64,000 bases of DNA from Glycomyces lechevalierae (GCF_027622945.1 NZ_JAPZVQ010000001.1:1-64000); one strand, 5' to 3'; positions 25,837 through 34,579 are shown, counted from the stretch's first letter. A program made the numbers and translations. Notes: a model not told the origin generated them from the letters alone.

Positions 25837-25845
25837 GCGGTTGAA
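25754..25845. repeat. tail repeats of cassette A
   Basis: Two copies, 73 bp apart, of a motif close to CCGTCGCTGAGCGGTTGAA: a degenerate one at 25754-25772 and a near-perfect one at 25827-25845 (CTGTCGCTGAGCGGTTGAA). The same motif recurs with 77-78-bp period in cassette B (53336, 53414, 53491), linking the 3' tails of the two cassettes. Confidence 0.6.
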
Positions 25846-25906
25846 CCCCAACCGGACTCGACCCGTATCCCGGCCGGCGGACACAGCGCTGATCGCTTCG
25901 CTCCGT

Positions 25907-27535
25907 TCAGGCCGACATAGCCTCGATGCCTCCTGCATTCATTTGCAGGTGGCGGCCCTTGAATGCTTCCCGGAGGCGACGGTCGTGGCTGACGAGGATC
26001 ACCGTTCCCTTGTAGTCGACGAGGGCTTCTTGGAGCTGCTCGGCGAGCAATGGGGACAGATGGTTGGTCGGCTCGTCGAGAAGGAGGACATCCACCGGTC
26101 GGCTCACCAGTCGGGCGAGTTCGAGGCGGCGGCGTTGGCCCACTGAGAGGGTCGCGACCGGCTTTCCGAACTCGTCGTGGGTGAACAGGCCGAGGCGGTC
26201 GAGGGCTTCGGTGTGCTCTTCCAGGGTGCCGATCCGGCCTGCCGCGAAAGCTCGGAGGACGGATTGGCGCGCTGATCCCGGGCCTGCGAGTTGGCGCAGG
26301 TGGCCGATCGCTCCATTGCGTTCGGCTTGGCCTTCATCGGGTTCGAGTTCTCCGGCGAGGACTCGTACCAGGGTGGTCTTTCCGGCTCCATTGGGGCCGG
26401 TGATGAGGATGCGCTCGCCTGGGGTGATCGAGAGGGTGTCGACCTTCAGGCGGTCGCCCACGCGGATGTCGTTGAGTTGGAGGGCGAGCTGGTTGGTTTC
26501 CTGGGTGGTGACGGCGAGGTCGGCGCTGAAGCGCAGGGGCTCGGGTGGCTGGGGGGCCGGATTGGCCTTGAGGCGTTCGAGCATCTGCTTGGCGACCTTG
26601 ATGCGGCTGCTCGCGCCGTGGTCGCGATTGCGGGACCGGAAGGCTCCGGAGCCGGTGTTGGCCATGGGGAGCTTGCGGGGGATCGCGGACATGCGGTCGA
26701 CGTTGTGGTCGACGATGCCTTCCTGGCGGGCCACCTCGGCGTTCCAGCGGTCGAAGGCCTCTTGGGCCTGTTGACGTTCGGTGGCTTTGGCGATGAGGTA
26801 GCCGGTGTAGCCGTTGCCGTAGCGGCGGGCCTTGCGGTCGCCGACTTCGAGCATGGTGGTGGTGATGGCCTCCAGGAACGCGCGGTCGTGGGTGACCGCT
26901 ACGACGGTGCCCTTCCAGTCGCGCAGTTGCGCCTCGAGCCAGGTGACGGCGTTGTCGTCCAGGTCGTTCGAGGGCTCGTCGAGCAGGAGGAGGGCGGGTC
27001 GGGCCGCGAGGGTCGCAGCGAGCATGAGTCGGGAGCGTTCGCCGCCCGAAAGGGTCCCCAGGGGACGGTCGCGGCCGAGGGCGGGGAGTCCGAGGGCCGC
27101 CAGCGCTTGGTCGACTCGCAGGTCGGCGTCCCAGCCTTCGCGGGCTTCGAAGCGGGCCATGAGCTCGGCGTAGTGCTCGGCGGCGGCTTCGTCGCCGTCG
27201 GTGAGCGCTTTTTCGGTGTCGCGCATGGCCTGTTCGATCTCCCGCAGGTCGGCGAGGGCCAGGTCGATCGCATCGGCGACCGTGTCCTGCTCAGGCAGGT
27301 CGAGCTGCTGCGGCAGGTAGCCGGTGCCGCCCGGGGAGGCGACGGTGAGGTCGCCGTTGTCGGGGGCCTCGGTGCCGGCGATGAGCCTGAGCAGGGTGGA
27401 CTTGCCGGAGCCGTTGTCGCCGATGATGCCGAGCTTCTCCCCCGGCTTGACGGTGAAGGTGACCCGGTCGAGGACGAGGTTGTCGGCGTAGCGCTTGGTG
27501 ACGTCGACAAGGGCGAGTTGAGCATGGCGGAACAT
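25907..27535 (-). CDS. ABC-F family ATPase (ribosome protection / antibiotic resistance type)
   Basis: A 542-residue soluble protein with two ATP-binding domains and no membrane segments. Walker A motifs are GDNGSGKST and GPNGAGKTT, signature motifs LSGGERSRLML and LSVGQRRRLELA, and Walker B segments LLLDEPSNDLD and LLLDEPTNHL. The linker between domains is the antibiotic-interacting region in ABC-F proteins. Such proteins act on the ribosome and either displace antibiotics or tune translation. GGAGGC six nt before ATG 27535 fixes the start. A promoter and a short upstream ORF lie at 27656-27711, suggesting attenuation. Confidence 0.9.
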   Translation of the reverse strand: MFRHAQLALVDVTKRYADNLVLDRVTFTVKPGEKLGIIGDNGSGKSTLLRLIAGTEAPDNGDLTVASPGGTGYLPQQLDLPEQDTVADAIDLALADLREIEQAMRDTEKALTDGDEAAAEHYAELMARFEAREGWDADLRVDQALAALGLPALGRDRPLGTLSGGERSRLMLAATLAARPALLLLDEPSNDLDDNAVTWLEAQLRDWKGTVVAVTHDRAFLEAITTTMLEVGDRKARRYGNGYTGYLIAKATERQQAQEAFDRWNAEVARQEGIVDHNVDRMSAIPRKLPMANTGSGAFRSRNRDHGASSRIKVAKQMLERLKANPAPQPPEPLRFSADLAVTTQETNQLALQLNDIRVGDRLKVDTLSITPGERILITGPNGAGKTTLVRVLAGELEPDEGQAERNGAIGHLRQLAGPGSARQSVLRAFAAGRIGTLEEHTEALDRLGLFTHDEFGKPVATLSVGQRRRLELARLVSRPVDVLLLDEPTNHLSPLLAEQLQEALVDYKGTVILVSHDRRLREAFKGRHLQMNAGGIEAMSA

Positions 27536-27655
27536 GGGCGCCTCCAGAAAGCAGTTCGCGGAATGGGTGGAGGGCACGCTGAGCGCTGACGGCTTGGATT
27601 GCGATGCCCCGGTGGTCCTCGCGGAGCGTGGCTCTACGCGGTGACCTGGCTGCTT

Positions 27656-27673
27656 CTAGAGGAAAATCAACAT
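27656..27673 (-). CDS. leader peptide MLIFL upstream of the ABC-F gene
   Basis: On the minus strand ATG TTG ATT TTC CTC TAG encodes the pentapeptide MLIFL. It lies about 8 nt from the -10 element (27682-27687), so the mRNA may be nearly leaderless at this ORF. Between it and the ABC-F start lie about 120 nt with hairpin potential (for example GCGT/ACGC). Short ORFs of this kind control some resistance ABC-F genes by ribosome stalling; here it is inference. Confidence 0.45.
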   Translation of the reverse strand: MLIFL

Positions 27674-27681
27674 CGCCGACT

Positions 27682-27711
27682 AGTCTAGTGGCGGCCTTGG
27701 CGGGGTGTCCA
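27682..27711 (-). promoter_or_regulatory. promoter of the ABC-F gene
   Basis: Minus-strand TGGACA (27706-27711) with an 18-bp spacer to TAGACT (27682-27687). Five of six -35 bases match the TTGACA consensus. Confidence 0.5.
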
Positions 27712-27720
27712 TGGGTTTGC

Positions 27721-27760
27721 GGGCCCTAAGCCGGTGAGTGCGCTCACCGGCTTAGGGCCC
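27721..27760 (-). terminator. 18-bp terminator hairpin downstream of the M20 peptidase gene
   Basis: GGGCCCTAAGCCGGTGAG (27721-27738) pairs perfectly with 27743-27760 around a 4-nt loop. It lies 9 bp after the M20 gene end and upstream of the ABC-F promoter, insulating the two transcription units. Confidence 0.85.
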
Positions 27761-27768
27761 GTTGGGTT

Positions 27769-29091
27769 CTAGGACTGGGTAATGAACCGGTCCATGACGT
27801 CGACGCCGAACTTGAGGCCGTCGAGCGGGACGCGCTCGTCGATGCCGTGGAAGAGGGCGGTGAAGTCGAGGTCGGCCGGGAGCTTCAGGGGCGCGAAGCC
27901 GAAGCAGCGGATGCCGAGGGTCGCGAAGGCCTTGGCGTCCGTGCCGCCCGAGAGCATGTACGGGACCGTGCGGGCGCCCGGGTCGGCCTGGCGGATGGCC
28001 TCGGCCATGGCGTCGACGAGGACGCCGTCGAAGGAGGTCTCGTAGCCGGGCTGGCGGATCTCGTACTCGAAGTCGATGCCGTCGCCCGCGAGTTCGCGGA
28101 GGATCGCCTCGAGTTCGTCGTTGCGGCCCGGGAGCGAGCGGCAGTCGATGACGGCGTCGGCGGTGGACGGGATGACGTTGGTCTTGTAACCGGCGTTGAG
28201 GCGGGTCGGGTTGGCCGTGTTGCGGAGGGTCGCGCCGATGAGGCGGGCGACCGGGCCGAGCTTGGCGACCGTCGCGTCGGGGTTGTTCGGGTCGAACTCG
28301 ATGCCGGTGAGCTCGGAGACGGATTCGAGGAACTGGCGCACCGTCGGGGTCATCTCGACCTCGAACCGGTGCTGGCCGATGTTGGCGACCGCGCGGGTGA
28401 GGCGGGTGACGGCGTTGTCGTCGTGGAGCATCGAGCCGTGGCCGGGGCGGCCGGTGGCGCGCAGGCGGAGCCAGTCAAGGCCCTTCTCGGCGGTCTGGAC
28501 CACGTAGACGCGCAGGTCGTTGGGGAGGGTCACGGAGAAGCCGCCGACTTCGCCGACCGCTTCGGTGACGCCTTCGAAGACCTCGGGGTGCTCTTCGACC
28601 ATGAAGCGGGCGCCGTAGTCGGAGCCGGCCTCTTCGTCGGCGGTGAAGAGGAGCACGAGGTCGCGCGGGGGGACCTTGCCGCGGCGCTTCCAGTCGCGCA
28701 CGAGGGCGAGGAGCATCGCGTCGAAGTCCTTCATGTCGACGGCGCCGCGGCCGAAGAGGTAGCCGTCCTTGATCTCGCCGGAGAAGGGGTGGACGGTCCA
28801 CTCGTCGGGTTCGGCGGGGACGACGTCGAGGTGGCCGTGGAGCAGGAGGGCCCCGCGGGTCGAGTCGGCGCCGGGGTAGCGGCAGGCGACGGAGGCGCGG
28901 CCGGGGGCGGATTCGTAGATCTTGGGTTCGAGGCCGACTTCGGCGAGCTTCTCCGCGACGTATTCGGCGGCGGCGCGTTCGCCTTTCGCGGTCGCGTTGT
29001 CGCCGGTGTTGGTGGTGTCGATGCGGATGAGGTCGCGGGCGATGTCGACGACCTCGTCTTGCGGGCGGGGCGGGTTCGCGGTTTCAGCCAT
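27769..29091 (-). CDS. M20-family metallopeptidase (ArgE/DapE/dipeptidase-like)
   Basis: A 440-residue amidohydrolase of the M20/M25/M40 family. Visible: LLHGHLDVVPAEPDEW (first metal His and catalytic Asp), GRGAVDMKDFDAMLL (bridging Asp), TADEEAGSDYGARFM (catalytic and metal Glu), and the late HG motif region (LFHGIDERVPLDGL). The dimerisation domain is inserted centrally. Such enzymes hydrolyse N-acyl amino acids or dipeptides; the exact substrate cannot be told. It is a single-gene unit on the minus strand ending in a strong hairpin. Confidence 0.9.
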   Translation of the reverse strand: MAETANPPRPQDEVVDIARDLIRIDTTNTGDNATAKGERAAAEYVAEKLAEVGLEPKIYESAPGRASVACRYPGADSTRGALLLHGHLDVVPAEPDEWTVHPFSGEIKDGYLFGRGAVDMKDFDAMLLALVRDWKRRGKVPPRDLVLLFTADEEAGSDYGARFMVEEHPEVFEGVTEAVGEVGGFSVTLPNDLRVYVVQTAEKGLDWLRLRATGRPGHGSMLHDDNAVTRLTRAVANIGQHRFEVEMTPTVRQFLESVSELTGIEFDPNNPDATVAKLGPVARLIGATLRNTANPTRLNAGYKTNVIPSTADAVIDCRSLPGRNDELEAILRELAGDGIDFEYEIRQPGYETSFDGVLVDAMAEAIRQADPGARTVPYMLSGGTDAKAFATLGIRCFGFAPLKLPADLDFTALFHGIDERVPLDGLKFGVDVMDRFITQS

Positions 29092-29130
29092 CACTGAGTT
29101 CTATCAAGCCGAGATAACGGTTCGGCGTGT

Positions 29131-29192
29131 GCGGTGGCGGGAGTCGCACTCTTCACTCCGGCTTCGCCGGCACTGTGCACTCCCGCCACCGC
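29131..29192 (-). terminator. long terminator hairpin downstream of khtU
   Basis: GCGGTGGCGGGAGT (29131-29144) pairs with ACTCCCGCCACCGC (29179-29192), and an inner hairpin CCGGC/GCCGG (29158-29170) sits in the loop. It begins 5 bp after the stop of khtU. Confidence 0.75.
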
Positions 29193-29196
29193 TGCG

Positions 29197-30387
29197 CTAG
29201 ACGGCCGCTTGCGCGAGGCGTCTCGCGCGGTTCTTCTTGCGCCGCTTGGCGACGATCGGGCCCGCGAGGCGCGGTGCGAGCGGGCCGATGGCGGCCAGGA
29301 TCAGCACGTACGCTGCGGCGACGGAGCCGAGCGCGGGGTCCAGGCCCGCGGTGACGCCGAGGCCGGCGATGACGATCGAGAACTCGCCGCGCGGCAGGAG
29401 CACGAGCCCGGCGCGGAGCTTGCCGGTGAACGCGGAGCCGGAGCGGCCCGCCGCCCACCAGCCCGTGGCGAACTTCGTCGCGATCGTGACGACCGCCAGC
29501 GCGATCGCGACCGGGAGGACCGGTGGCAGCGCGGTGGGGTCGGTCTCGAGCCCGAAGTTGACGAAGAAGACCGCCGCGAACAGGTTCTTGAGCGGTTCGA
29601 GCGTCTCTTCGGCTTGGCGCGAGACCTCGCCGGAGAGGGCCATGCCGACGATGAACGCGCCGACGGCGGCCGAGACGTGGACCTTCTCGGCGAGTCCGGC
29701 GACGACGAGGACGATGCCCATGACTTTGAGCATGAGGATCTCTTCGTTCGGCGAGGCGAGGAATCGGGAGAGGAGGCCGCCGAAGCGGGAGGCGACGAGG
29801 AACGCGGCGGCGACGGCGAGGAGTGCGACGCCGAGGCCGACGGCGGCTTGGGCGAAGGCGAGTCCGGCGAGGATCGTGGTGAGGATCGGCAGGTAGAGCG
29901 CCATAATCATGTCCTCGGCGACGAGGAGGGCGAGGATCGTGGGGGTTTCGCGGTTGCCGAGCCAGCCGAGGTCGGTGAGGACCTTGGCGATGATGCCGGA
30001 GGAGGACACGTAGGTGACGCCGCCGAAGACGACGGCGGCGACGGGGCCCCAGCCGAGGAGGAGGGCGCAGGCGACGCCCGGGGTGGCGTTGAGGACGAGG
30101 TCGACGACGGCGCCGAGCCAGGAGGTCCGCATGGTGCCGAGGAGTTCGCGCGGCGTGTACTCGAGGCCGAGGGTGAACAGAAGGAGGACGACGCCGACTT
30201 CGGCGCCGACGTCGAGGAAGCCGGTGATGGCGTGCATCTCGTAGATGCCGCCGTGCCCGAAGGCGAGACCGGCGAGGAGGTAGAGCGGGATGGCGGAGAT
30301 GCCGAACTTGCCGGCGATGGCTCCGAGCAGACCGAGGGCTCCGATGAGGAGGCCGAGCTCAAGGAGAAGCGCGACGGTCCCGTGCAT
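29197..30387 (-). CDS. khtU: K+/H+ antiporter, membrane subunit (KhtU-like, CPA2 family)
   Basis: A 396-residue integral membrane protein with about 12 hydrophobic helices. The segment FTLGLEYTPRELL and the motif VAEDMIMALYLPILTT are typical of CPA2 cation/proton antiporters. It begins with ATG 30387, overlapping by 1 nt the stop of khtT (TAATG). The usual C-terminal RCK domain is missing because it is supplied by the separate khtT product. Together they probably export K+ or other monovalent cations in exchange for protons. Confidence 0.9.
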   Translation of the reverse strand: MHGTVALLLELGLLIGALGLLGAIAGKFGISAIPLYLLAGLAFGHGGIYEMHAITGFLDVGAEVGVVLLLFTLGLEYTPRELLGTMRTSWLGAVVDLVLNATPGVACALLLGWGPVAAVVFGGVTYVSSSGIIAKVLTDLGWLGNRETPTILALLVAEDMIMALYLPILTTILAGLAFAQAAVGLGVALLAVAAAFLVASRFGGLLSRFLASPNEEILMLKVMGIVLVVAGLAEKVHVSAAVGAFIVGMALSGEVSRQAEETLEPLKNLFAAVFFVNFGLETDPTALPPVLPVAIALAVVTIATKFATGWWAAGRSGSAFTGKLRAGLVLLPRGEFSIVIAGLGVTAGLDPALGSVAAAYVLILAAIGPLAPRLAGPIVAKRRKKNRARRLAQAAV

Positions 30388-30872
30388 TAGGCGGATCCGC
30401 GCAGAATCCGGTCGACCCCGTCGACGGCCTCCTGGGTGCCGATGGTGACGAGGCGGTCGCCGACATGGAGGATCGCGGAGGGGGCGGGTCCGGTCTCGAC
30501 GCCTTCGGAGCGGACGATCGCGACGATGGAGGCGCCGGTGCGGGTGCGGGCGCGCGTGTCCCCGAGGGGGCGTTCGGCGTAGGGGCTGGTGGCGTCGACC
30601 TTGAGCTGGCGCGAGACGAGGTTGTCGATCTCGTGGTGGAGGCGGTTGAGCTTCTCGACGATGCGGGCGCCGCCGAGGAGTTCGCCGATGGCGGCGGATT
30701 CGTCGGCGGAGAAGACGATGCAGTCGAGCATCGAGTCGGGGTCGTCGGGGTCGTAGATGATGAAGTCGCGGCGGCCCTCGCGGTGGGCGACGATGCCTAG
30801 GCGCACATGGCGTTTGGTCTCGAATTCGAACCGCACTCCGATTCCGGGCAGCTCGGTGCGCTCCACGTCCAC
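30387..30872 (-). CDS. khtT: regulatory subunit of the K+/H+ antiporter (KhtT-like)
   Basis: A 161-residue cytoplasmic protein with an N-terminal KhtT-like domain (ELPGIGVRFEFETKRH) and a C-terminal TrkA_C/RCK_C domain (ARTRTGASIVAIVRSEG and LHVGDRLVTIGTQEAVDGV), which binds ligands such as cyclic di-AMP in KhtTU systems. It starts with GTG 30872 after AAAAGGAGATG. It overlaps the khtU start, so the pair is translationally coupled. Confidence 0.88.
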   Translation of the reverse strand: MDVERTELPGIGVRFEFETKRHVRLGIVAHREGRRDFIIYDPDDPDSMLDCIVFSADESAAIGELLGGARIVEKLNRLHHEIDNLVSRQLKVDATSPYAERPLGDTRARTRTGASIVAIVRSEGVETGPAPSAILHVGDRLVTIGTQEAVDGVDRILRGSA

Positions 30873-30927
30873 AGTCGTTCATCTCCTTTTGTGTGGGATA
30901 CGCACCGAACCGTACAGCACCGGTGGG

Positions 30928-31821
30928 TCAGTCGACCGGGATGACCGGTTCGGCTGTCTGGCGGAGCGCGTTCAGGACCTTTTCGGGGACGCGGATGCGG
31001 TCGTCGGTCTCGTAGCGGGTGCGGGCGTCGGCGGCGGTGTCGGGGTCGGTGGTGACGGCGGCGAGGTCGTCGAGGAGGGCGGTGAGGTCGGCGTCGATGG
31101 TGTCCTCGGGTTCGGGCATGCGGCCCCAGACGTCCCAGGGCAGGAGTTCCATGTTGGCCAGTGCGGCGGTGTCGCGGATGAGGTTGGCGGCGATCCACCA
31201 GGCGCCCTGCTCGCCGGGGACGCCGGGGAGGCCGCATTTGTCGGCGTCGAGTTCGCCGGCGCGGTAGGCGGTCCAGGCCTGCCCGGCGACGATGAACCGG
31301 TCGCGGGGGACGTCGGCGGGGTCGAAGTCGAGCTTGAACGCCTTGGTCTGGACGGGGTCCATCTGGGCGTCGGAGAGGATCCAGCGTTCGCCGTTCCAGT
31401 GCTCGGCGACCCAGTGGTCGATGTGCCAGTCGGAGTTCGGCTCGTAGTGCATGAAGCCGCAGCGGGCGCGGGCGGCGACGCCGTGGGCGCGGAGGGCGGC
31501 GACGGTGACGAGGGTGAAGGTGCGGCAGGTGCAGGCGAAGCGCTGCTTCGGTTCGCGCTGGTCGGCGAGGGGCCGCTGGTCGTCGTCGAGGATCTGCCCG
31601 AGGATGCGTTCGGCGGGACGGAGGTGCGCGGTCTCGCGCTGGGCCTCGGTGAGTTCGAAGTCGTAGAGGTGGGTGAGGGCCTGGTGGACGAGGGTGCCTT
31701 GGACTGCGGCGAGGAGTGCGGGCACGTCCTTCGGGAGGGCGAGGAGGGCGTCGTGGTGGGCGCCGGCGTCGGTGAGCGGGCCGGGCTGGGTGTAGTAGGC
31801 GAGGGCGTCGTGGGCGTTCAT
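30928..31821 (-). CDS. transglutaminase-like protein
   Basis: A 297-residue cytoplasmic protein of the transglutaminase-like superfamily. The Cys-His-Asp triad is visible: the Cys in FACTCRTFTLVTVAAL, the His in DWHIDHWVAEHW and an Asp in WILSDAQMDP. Members act as proteases, amidases or transglutaminases; none close enough has an assigned reaction. GAAAGGAACGCC precedes the ATG. It is on the same strand as khtTU, upstream, with a 55-bp gap. Confidence 0.82.
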   Translation of the reverse strand: MNAHDALAYYTQPGPLTDAGAHHDALLALPKDVPALLAAVQGTLVHQALTHLYDFELTEAQRETAHLRPAERILGQILDDDQRPLADQREPKQRFACTCRTFTLVTVAALRAHGVAARARCGFMHYEPNSDWHIDHWVAEHWNGERWILSDAQMDPVQTKAFKLDFDPADVPRDRFIVAGQAWTAYRAGELDADKCGLPGVPGEQGAWWIAANLIRDTAALANMELLPWDVWGRMPEPEDTIDADLTALLDDLAAVTTDPDTAADARTRYETDDRIRVPEKVLNALRQTAEPVIPVD

Positions 31822-31950
31822 GGCGTTCCTTTCGGTGGAGGTGCCATGAAGCCTAAGGAAATTTAAGCCTGAATGTCGTAATTCAATCGTACAAATGTTC
31901 GGGCTTGAATTTGTGGGGATTTTGCCCGGCCGGGTGCGCCCGCAACGCGG

Positions 31951-31974
31951 AAGGCCCGGCCGGAGCCGGGCCTT
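31951..31974. terminator. terminator hairpin
   Basis: AAGGCCCGGC (31951-31960) pairs perfectly with GCCGGGCCTT (31965-31974) around a CGGA loop. It lies 13 bp after the stop of the serine hydrolase gene (31987). Confidence 0.8.
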
Positions 31975-31986
31975 CGCGTTAGTGGA

Positions 31987-32994
31987 CTACTGGGTCAGGC
32001 CGCCGTTGAGGGCTTCCTGCTCGACCTCGAGGGTCACGGCGTCGGTGGCGGCGAGGCCCGCCGCGTTCACGATGTCGAACATCTTGCGGCCCATGGCGGC
32101 GTGCGCCTGCACGGCCGGGTGGGTCGCGCCGTAGTTGCCCCAGTTGTCGGTGAACTGGGCCATGAACGAGTAGACGAGGGCCGGGGCGCCCGCGGCGCTG
32201 TAGACCACGCCGGACTCGTTGCGGGTGGCGTCGTCAGCGCCGTACTTCATGGCGACGCGCGAGCGCTCGACCGAGGACATGTTGCGGCGGAAGCCGTCGT
32301 GGTAGCCGCTGAGCCCCTTCAGAACGTTGAGGAAGAAGCTCGTGCCCTTGGCCGAGAGCAGCTCGCCCTTCGCGAGGCGGGTGAGGAGGTCGTTGGCCTC
32401 GAAGGTGGTGGTGTTCCCGAGCCACATGCGGTTCGGGTTGGCCGGGTTGGGGATCACGCGGGTGTCGGTGAAGCCCTTCGCGGCCAGGGTCTCGTTGATC
32501 TCGGCGGGCGGGCAGACCAGGCCGCACAGCCGCACCGAGGTGTTGTCCGAGGTCAGGAGCATCGCCACCAGGACGTTCGCGACGGTGATCTCGTCGCCGT
32601 ACGCGGTCTGGTGGAAGTAGAATCCCGAGCCGGTGAGGATGATGTCCGAGGTGAGCGTGATCCGGTCGTCCAGCGCGAGCTCGCTGCGGTCGATCTTGTC
32701 GAGTACGCCGAGCGCGATGCCGAGCTTGTTCATGCTCGCGGCCGTCTGAATGCTCTTGGAGCTCTTGTCGACGGCCACGACGGGCGCGGCGGTGCCGCTG
32801 AGCAGGGTCACGTACCCCTGCCAGGTGCCGCCGGCCTTCGCGGTCTCGGTGTCCCAGACCGCCTTGATCTGCGCCGCCGTGGTGACGGCGGCCTGAGCGG
32901 TCGACCGTTCCGCCTGCGCGGCAGAGCCGGAGCCGAGCACGGCTCCACCAGCGGTCACTGCGGCGCCGAGCTTGATTACATCGCGTCGTTCCAT
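31987..32994 (-). CDS. class A beta-lactamase-like serine hydrolase, Tat-exported
   Basis: A 335-residue secreted protein. The N-terminus MERRDVIKLGAAVTAGG has a twin-arginine motif and a hydrophobic stretch, so export by Tat is likely. The class A motifs are visible: SMNK (S87/K90, the S-x-x-K), SDN (S149-N151) and a KYG-type third motif in place of KTG. A true beta-lactamase or a D,D-peptidase-related or inhibitor-binding hydrolase are alternatives. The next gene upstream is a remnant, not a regulator. Confidence 0.85.
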   Translation of the reverse strand: MERRDVIKLGAAVTAGGAVLGSGSAAQAERSTAQAAVTTAAQIKAVWDTETAKAGGTWQGYVTLLSGTAAPVVAVDKSSKSIQTAASMNKLGIALGVLDKIDRSELALDDRITLTSDIILTGSGFYFHQTAYGDEITVANVLVAMLLTSDNTSVRLCGLVCPPAEINETLAAKGFTDTRVIPNPANPNRMWLGNTTTFEANDLLTRLAKGELLSAKGTSFFLNVLKGLSGYHDGFRRNMSSVERSRVAMKYGADDATRNESGVVYSAAGAPALVYSFMAQFTDNWGNYGATHPAVQAHAAMGRKMFDIVNAAGLAATDAVTLEVEQEALNGGLTQ

Positions 32995-33167
32995 GGTCGC
33001 CCTTCGTTGGCTTGCAAGGTGGTGAGGGATGTCGACCTCTAGTACGCCGGAGCAGCGGCGAGCGGTTGCCCCGGATCAGAACGAAGTGGACGGATCAAAC
33101 GGTCCTCTCTCGTCTGTCGGCCTGAAGGCGGCAGGACCGCTAGGGTGGGCCCGGGAGGCTGAACACG

Positions 33168-33240
33168 ATGACAGGACAGGTGTTGACCGAGGTCAGCGGC
33201 ATCGTCGCACCGGAGCGCGAGGCGGACAAGCCCCCTCGGA
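33168..33240 (+). pseudogene. truncated remnant of a gene with intact promoter and RBS
   Basis: ATG 33168 is preceded by CGGGAGG (33151-33157) and TAGGGT (~33141-33146). It encodes MTGQVLTEVSGIVAPEREAD, which resembles the start of an antibiotic biosynthesis monooxygenase (YgiN-like) protein, and then runs into the converging mutL-type gene with a change in character. It looks like a gene beheaded of its 3' part. The family call rests on about 20 residues and is weak. Confidence 0.4.
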
Positions 33241-34569
33241 CTAGCCGAAGACCCGGCTCAAAAGCCGTTCAGCGGCATGGCGGTACCCGTTCGCGGCGAG
33301 CAGACCCGCCGGGGCGAGCCGGTAGTCGGTGTCGATGACGACTCGCGCGTCCTTCGGAGGCCGCACGCCGCCTGAAGTGTCCGCGCCGACGGCCTCGCGC
33401 AGCCACACGGCCGCCTCGGGGTCGCGGCGCAGGATCCCCCCGGAGCCGACCACCAGGCCCACGGCCGCGAGGTCCTTGCCGCCGCGCAGCGGCTCGGTGG
33501 GGCCGCCGATCCGCTCGCCGCGGGCGTGCCGCCGCACCGCGATGCGGGCGGCGAGGGCACTCAGTTCCGCGTCGTCGGCCGGGTCGGAGGCCCGGAACGC
33601 GGGGTTCGCGGCCCTGAGACGGGCGGCCTCCGGCAGGCCCCAGCCGGTGGGGAGGTCCTCCTCGTCGGCGGCCTCGACGATGCCGACGGCGGTGTGGCGG
33701 ACGCCGAGGTCGCCCTCCACGGTCCTTGAGCGCCAAGCGGTCCCGGCGACTTCGGCGCGCGGGCCCTCCATCTCGGCGTCGGGGGTGAGCACCGAGTAGA
33801 CGTCGGTGGTCGCGCCGCCCACGTCGATGACGAGGAGATCCGTCCTGGTCCGCTCGGCCAGGAGCTCGACGCCAGTGAGGACCGCGTCGGGGGTGGCGGC
33901 CTTGACCATGCGGGTGAAGTCGGCGCTGGCGGAGAGGTGCTTCCCGGCGATCACGTGGCGCAGGAACACCTCTCTGAGCGCGGTCCGGGCCGGAACTGGG
34001 TTGAGGACGCCGATGCGCGGCAGGACGTTCGCGACCCGGGTCGTGTCGATTCCGGCCCGGGTGAGGATCGTCGTGACGTCCTCGGCGGCGTTCGCGTTGC
34101 CCGCCAGGACGACCGGGGTGCGCAGCCCTGATTCGGCGAGGAGCGCGGTGTGGGCGCGCAGGGCGGTCTCGTCGCCGCCGTCGGTGCCTCCGGCCAGGAG
34201 GATCACGTCCGGCCGGGAGGCGGCGAGCTCCACGAAATCTTCCGCCGCGAGGGTCCCGGCGCGCACGTCCACGACGCGGGCTCCTGCGCTGAGCCCGGCC
34301 CGGTAGGCCGCACGGGCGGTCACCAGGGGCTCGTTGCCGATGACGGCGAGGCGCAGGCCCCCGCCCGCCGAGGAGCAGACGAGGGTGTCGACGACGTTGG
34401 CGCCCTTGGGGACCGCCTCACCGGCGGCGGAGCGGAGGCCGTCCATGACGTCCGTGCCGATCGTGGTCGGGCGGGAGGCGGTGCCGAGGAGGTCGCCGGT
34501 GTCCGCGTCGACGGCGGCGGCCTTGGTGTAGGTCGATCCGACGTCGACGCAGACGACGGCGTTCGTCAC
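33241..34569 (-). CDS. MutL/GlmL-type ASKHA ATPase (reactivase) of the lysine cluster
   Basis: A 442-residue protein of the MutL/GlmL family (chaperone-like ATPases of glutamate mutase and lysine aminomutase systems). It has two phosphate-binding segments: VVCVDVGSTYTKAAAVD at the start and LLVIDVGGATTDVYSV near residue 245. Such proteins are thought to reactivate B12-dependent mutases. It is the last gene of the operon kdd-kamD-kamE-kal-mutL, 10 bp after kal. The family match is firm; the reactivase function is by analogy. Not related to DNA-repair MutL. Confidence 0.88.
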   Translation of the reverse strand: MTNAVVCVDVGSTYTKAAAVDADTGDLLGTASRPTTIGTDVMDGLRSAAGEAVPKGANVVDTLVCSSAGGGLRLAVIGNEPLVTARAAYRAGLSAGARVVDVRAGTLAAEDFVELAASRPDVILLAGGTDGGDETALRAHTALLAESGLRTPVVLAGNANAAEDVTTILTRAGIDTTRVANVLPRIGVLNPVPARTALREVFLRHVIAGKHLSASADFTRMVKAATPDAVLTGVELLAERTRTDLLVIDVGGATTDVYSVLTPDAEMEGPRAEVAGTAWRSRTVEGDLGVRHTAVGIVEAADEEDLPTGWGLPEAARLRAANPAFRASDPADDAELSALAARIAVRRHARGERIGGPTEPLRGGKDLAAVGLVVGSGGILRRDPEAAVWLREAVGADTSGGVRPPKDARVVIDTDYRLAPAGLLAANGYRHAAERLLSRVFG

Positions 34570-34579
34570 GGGGCGCTCC

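Noticed and set aside
33241..34569. DNA mismatch repair MutL
   Set aside because: The protein is an ASKHA-type ATPase related to GlmL/MutL of glutamate mutase; it has no GHKL ATPase motifs.
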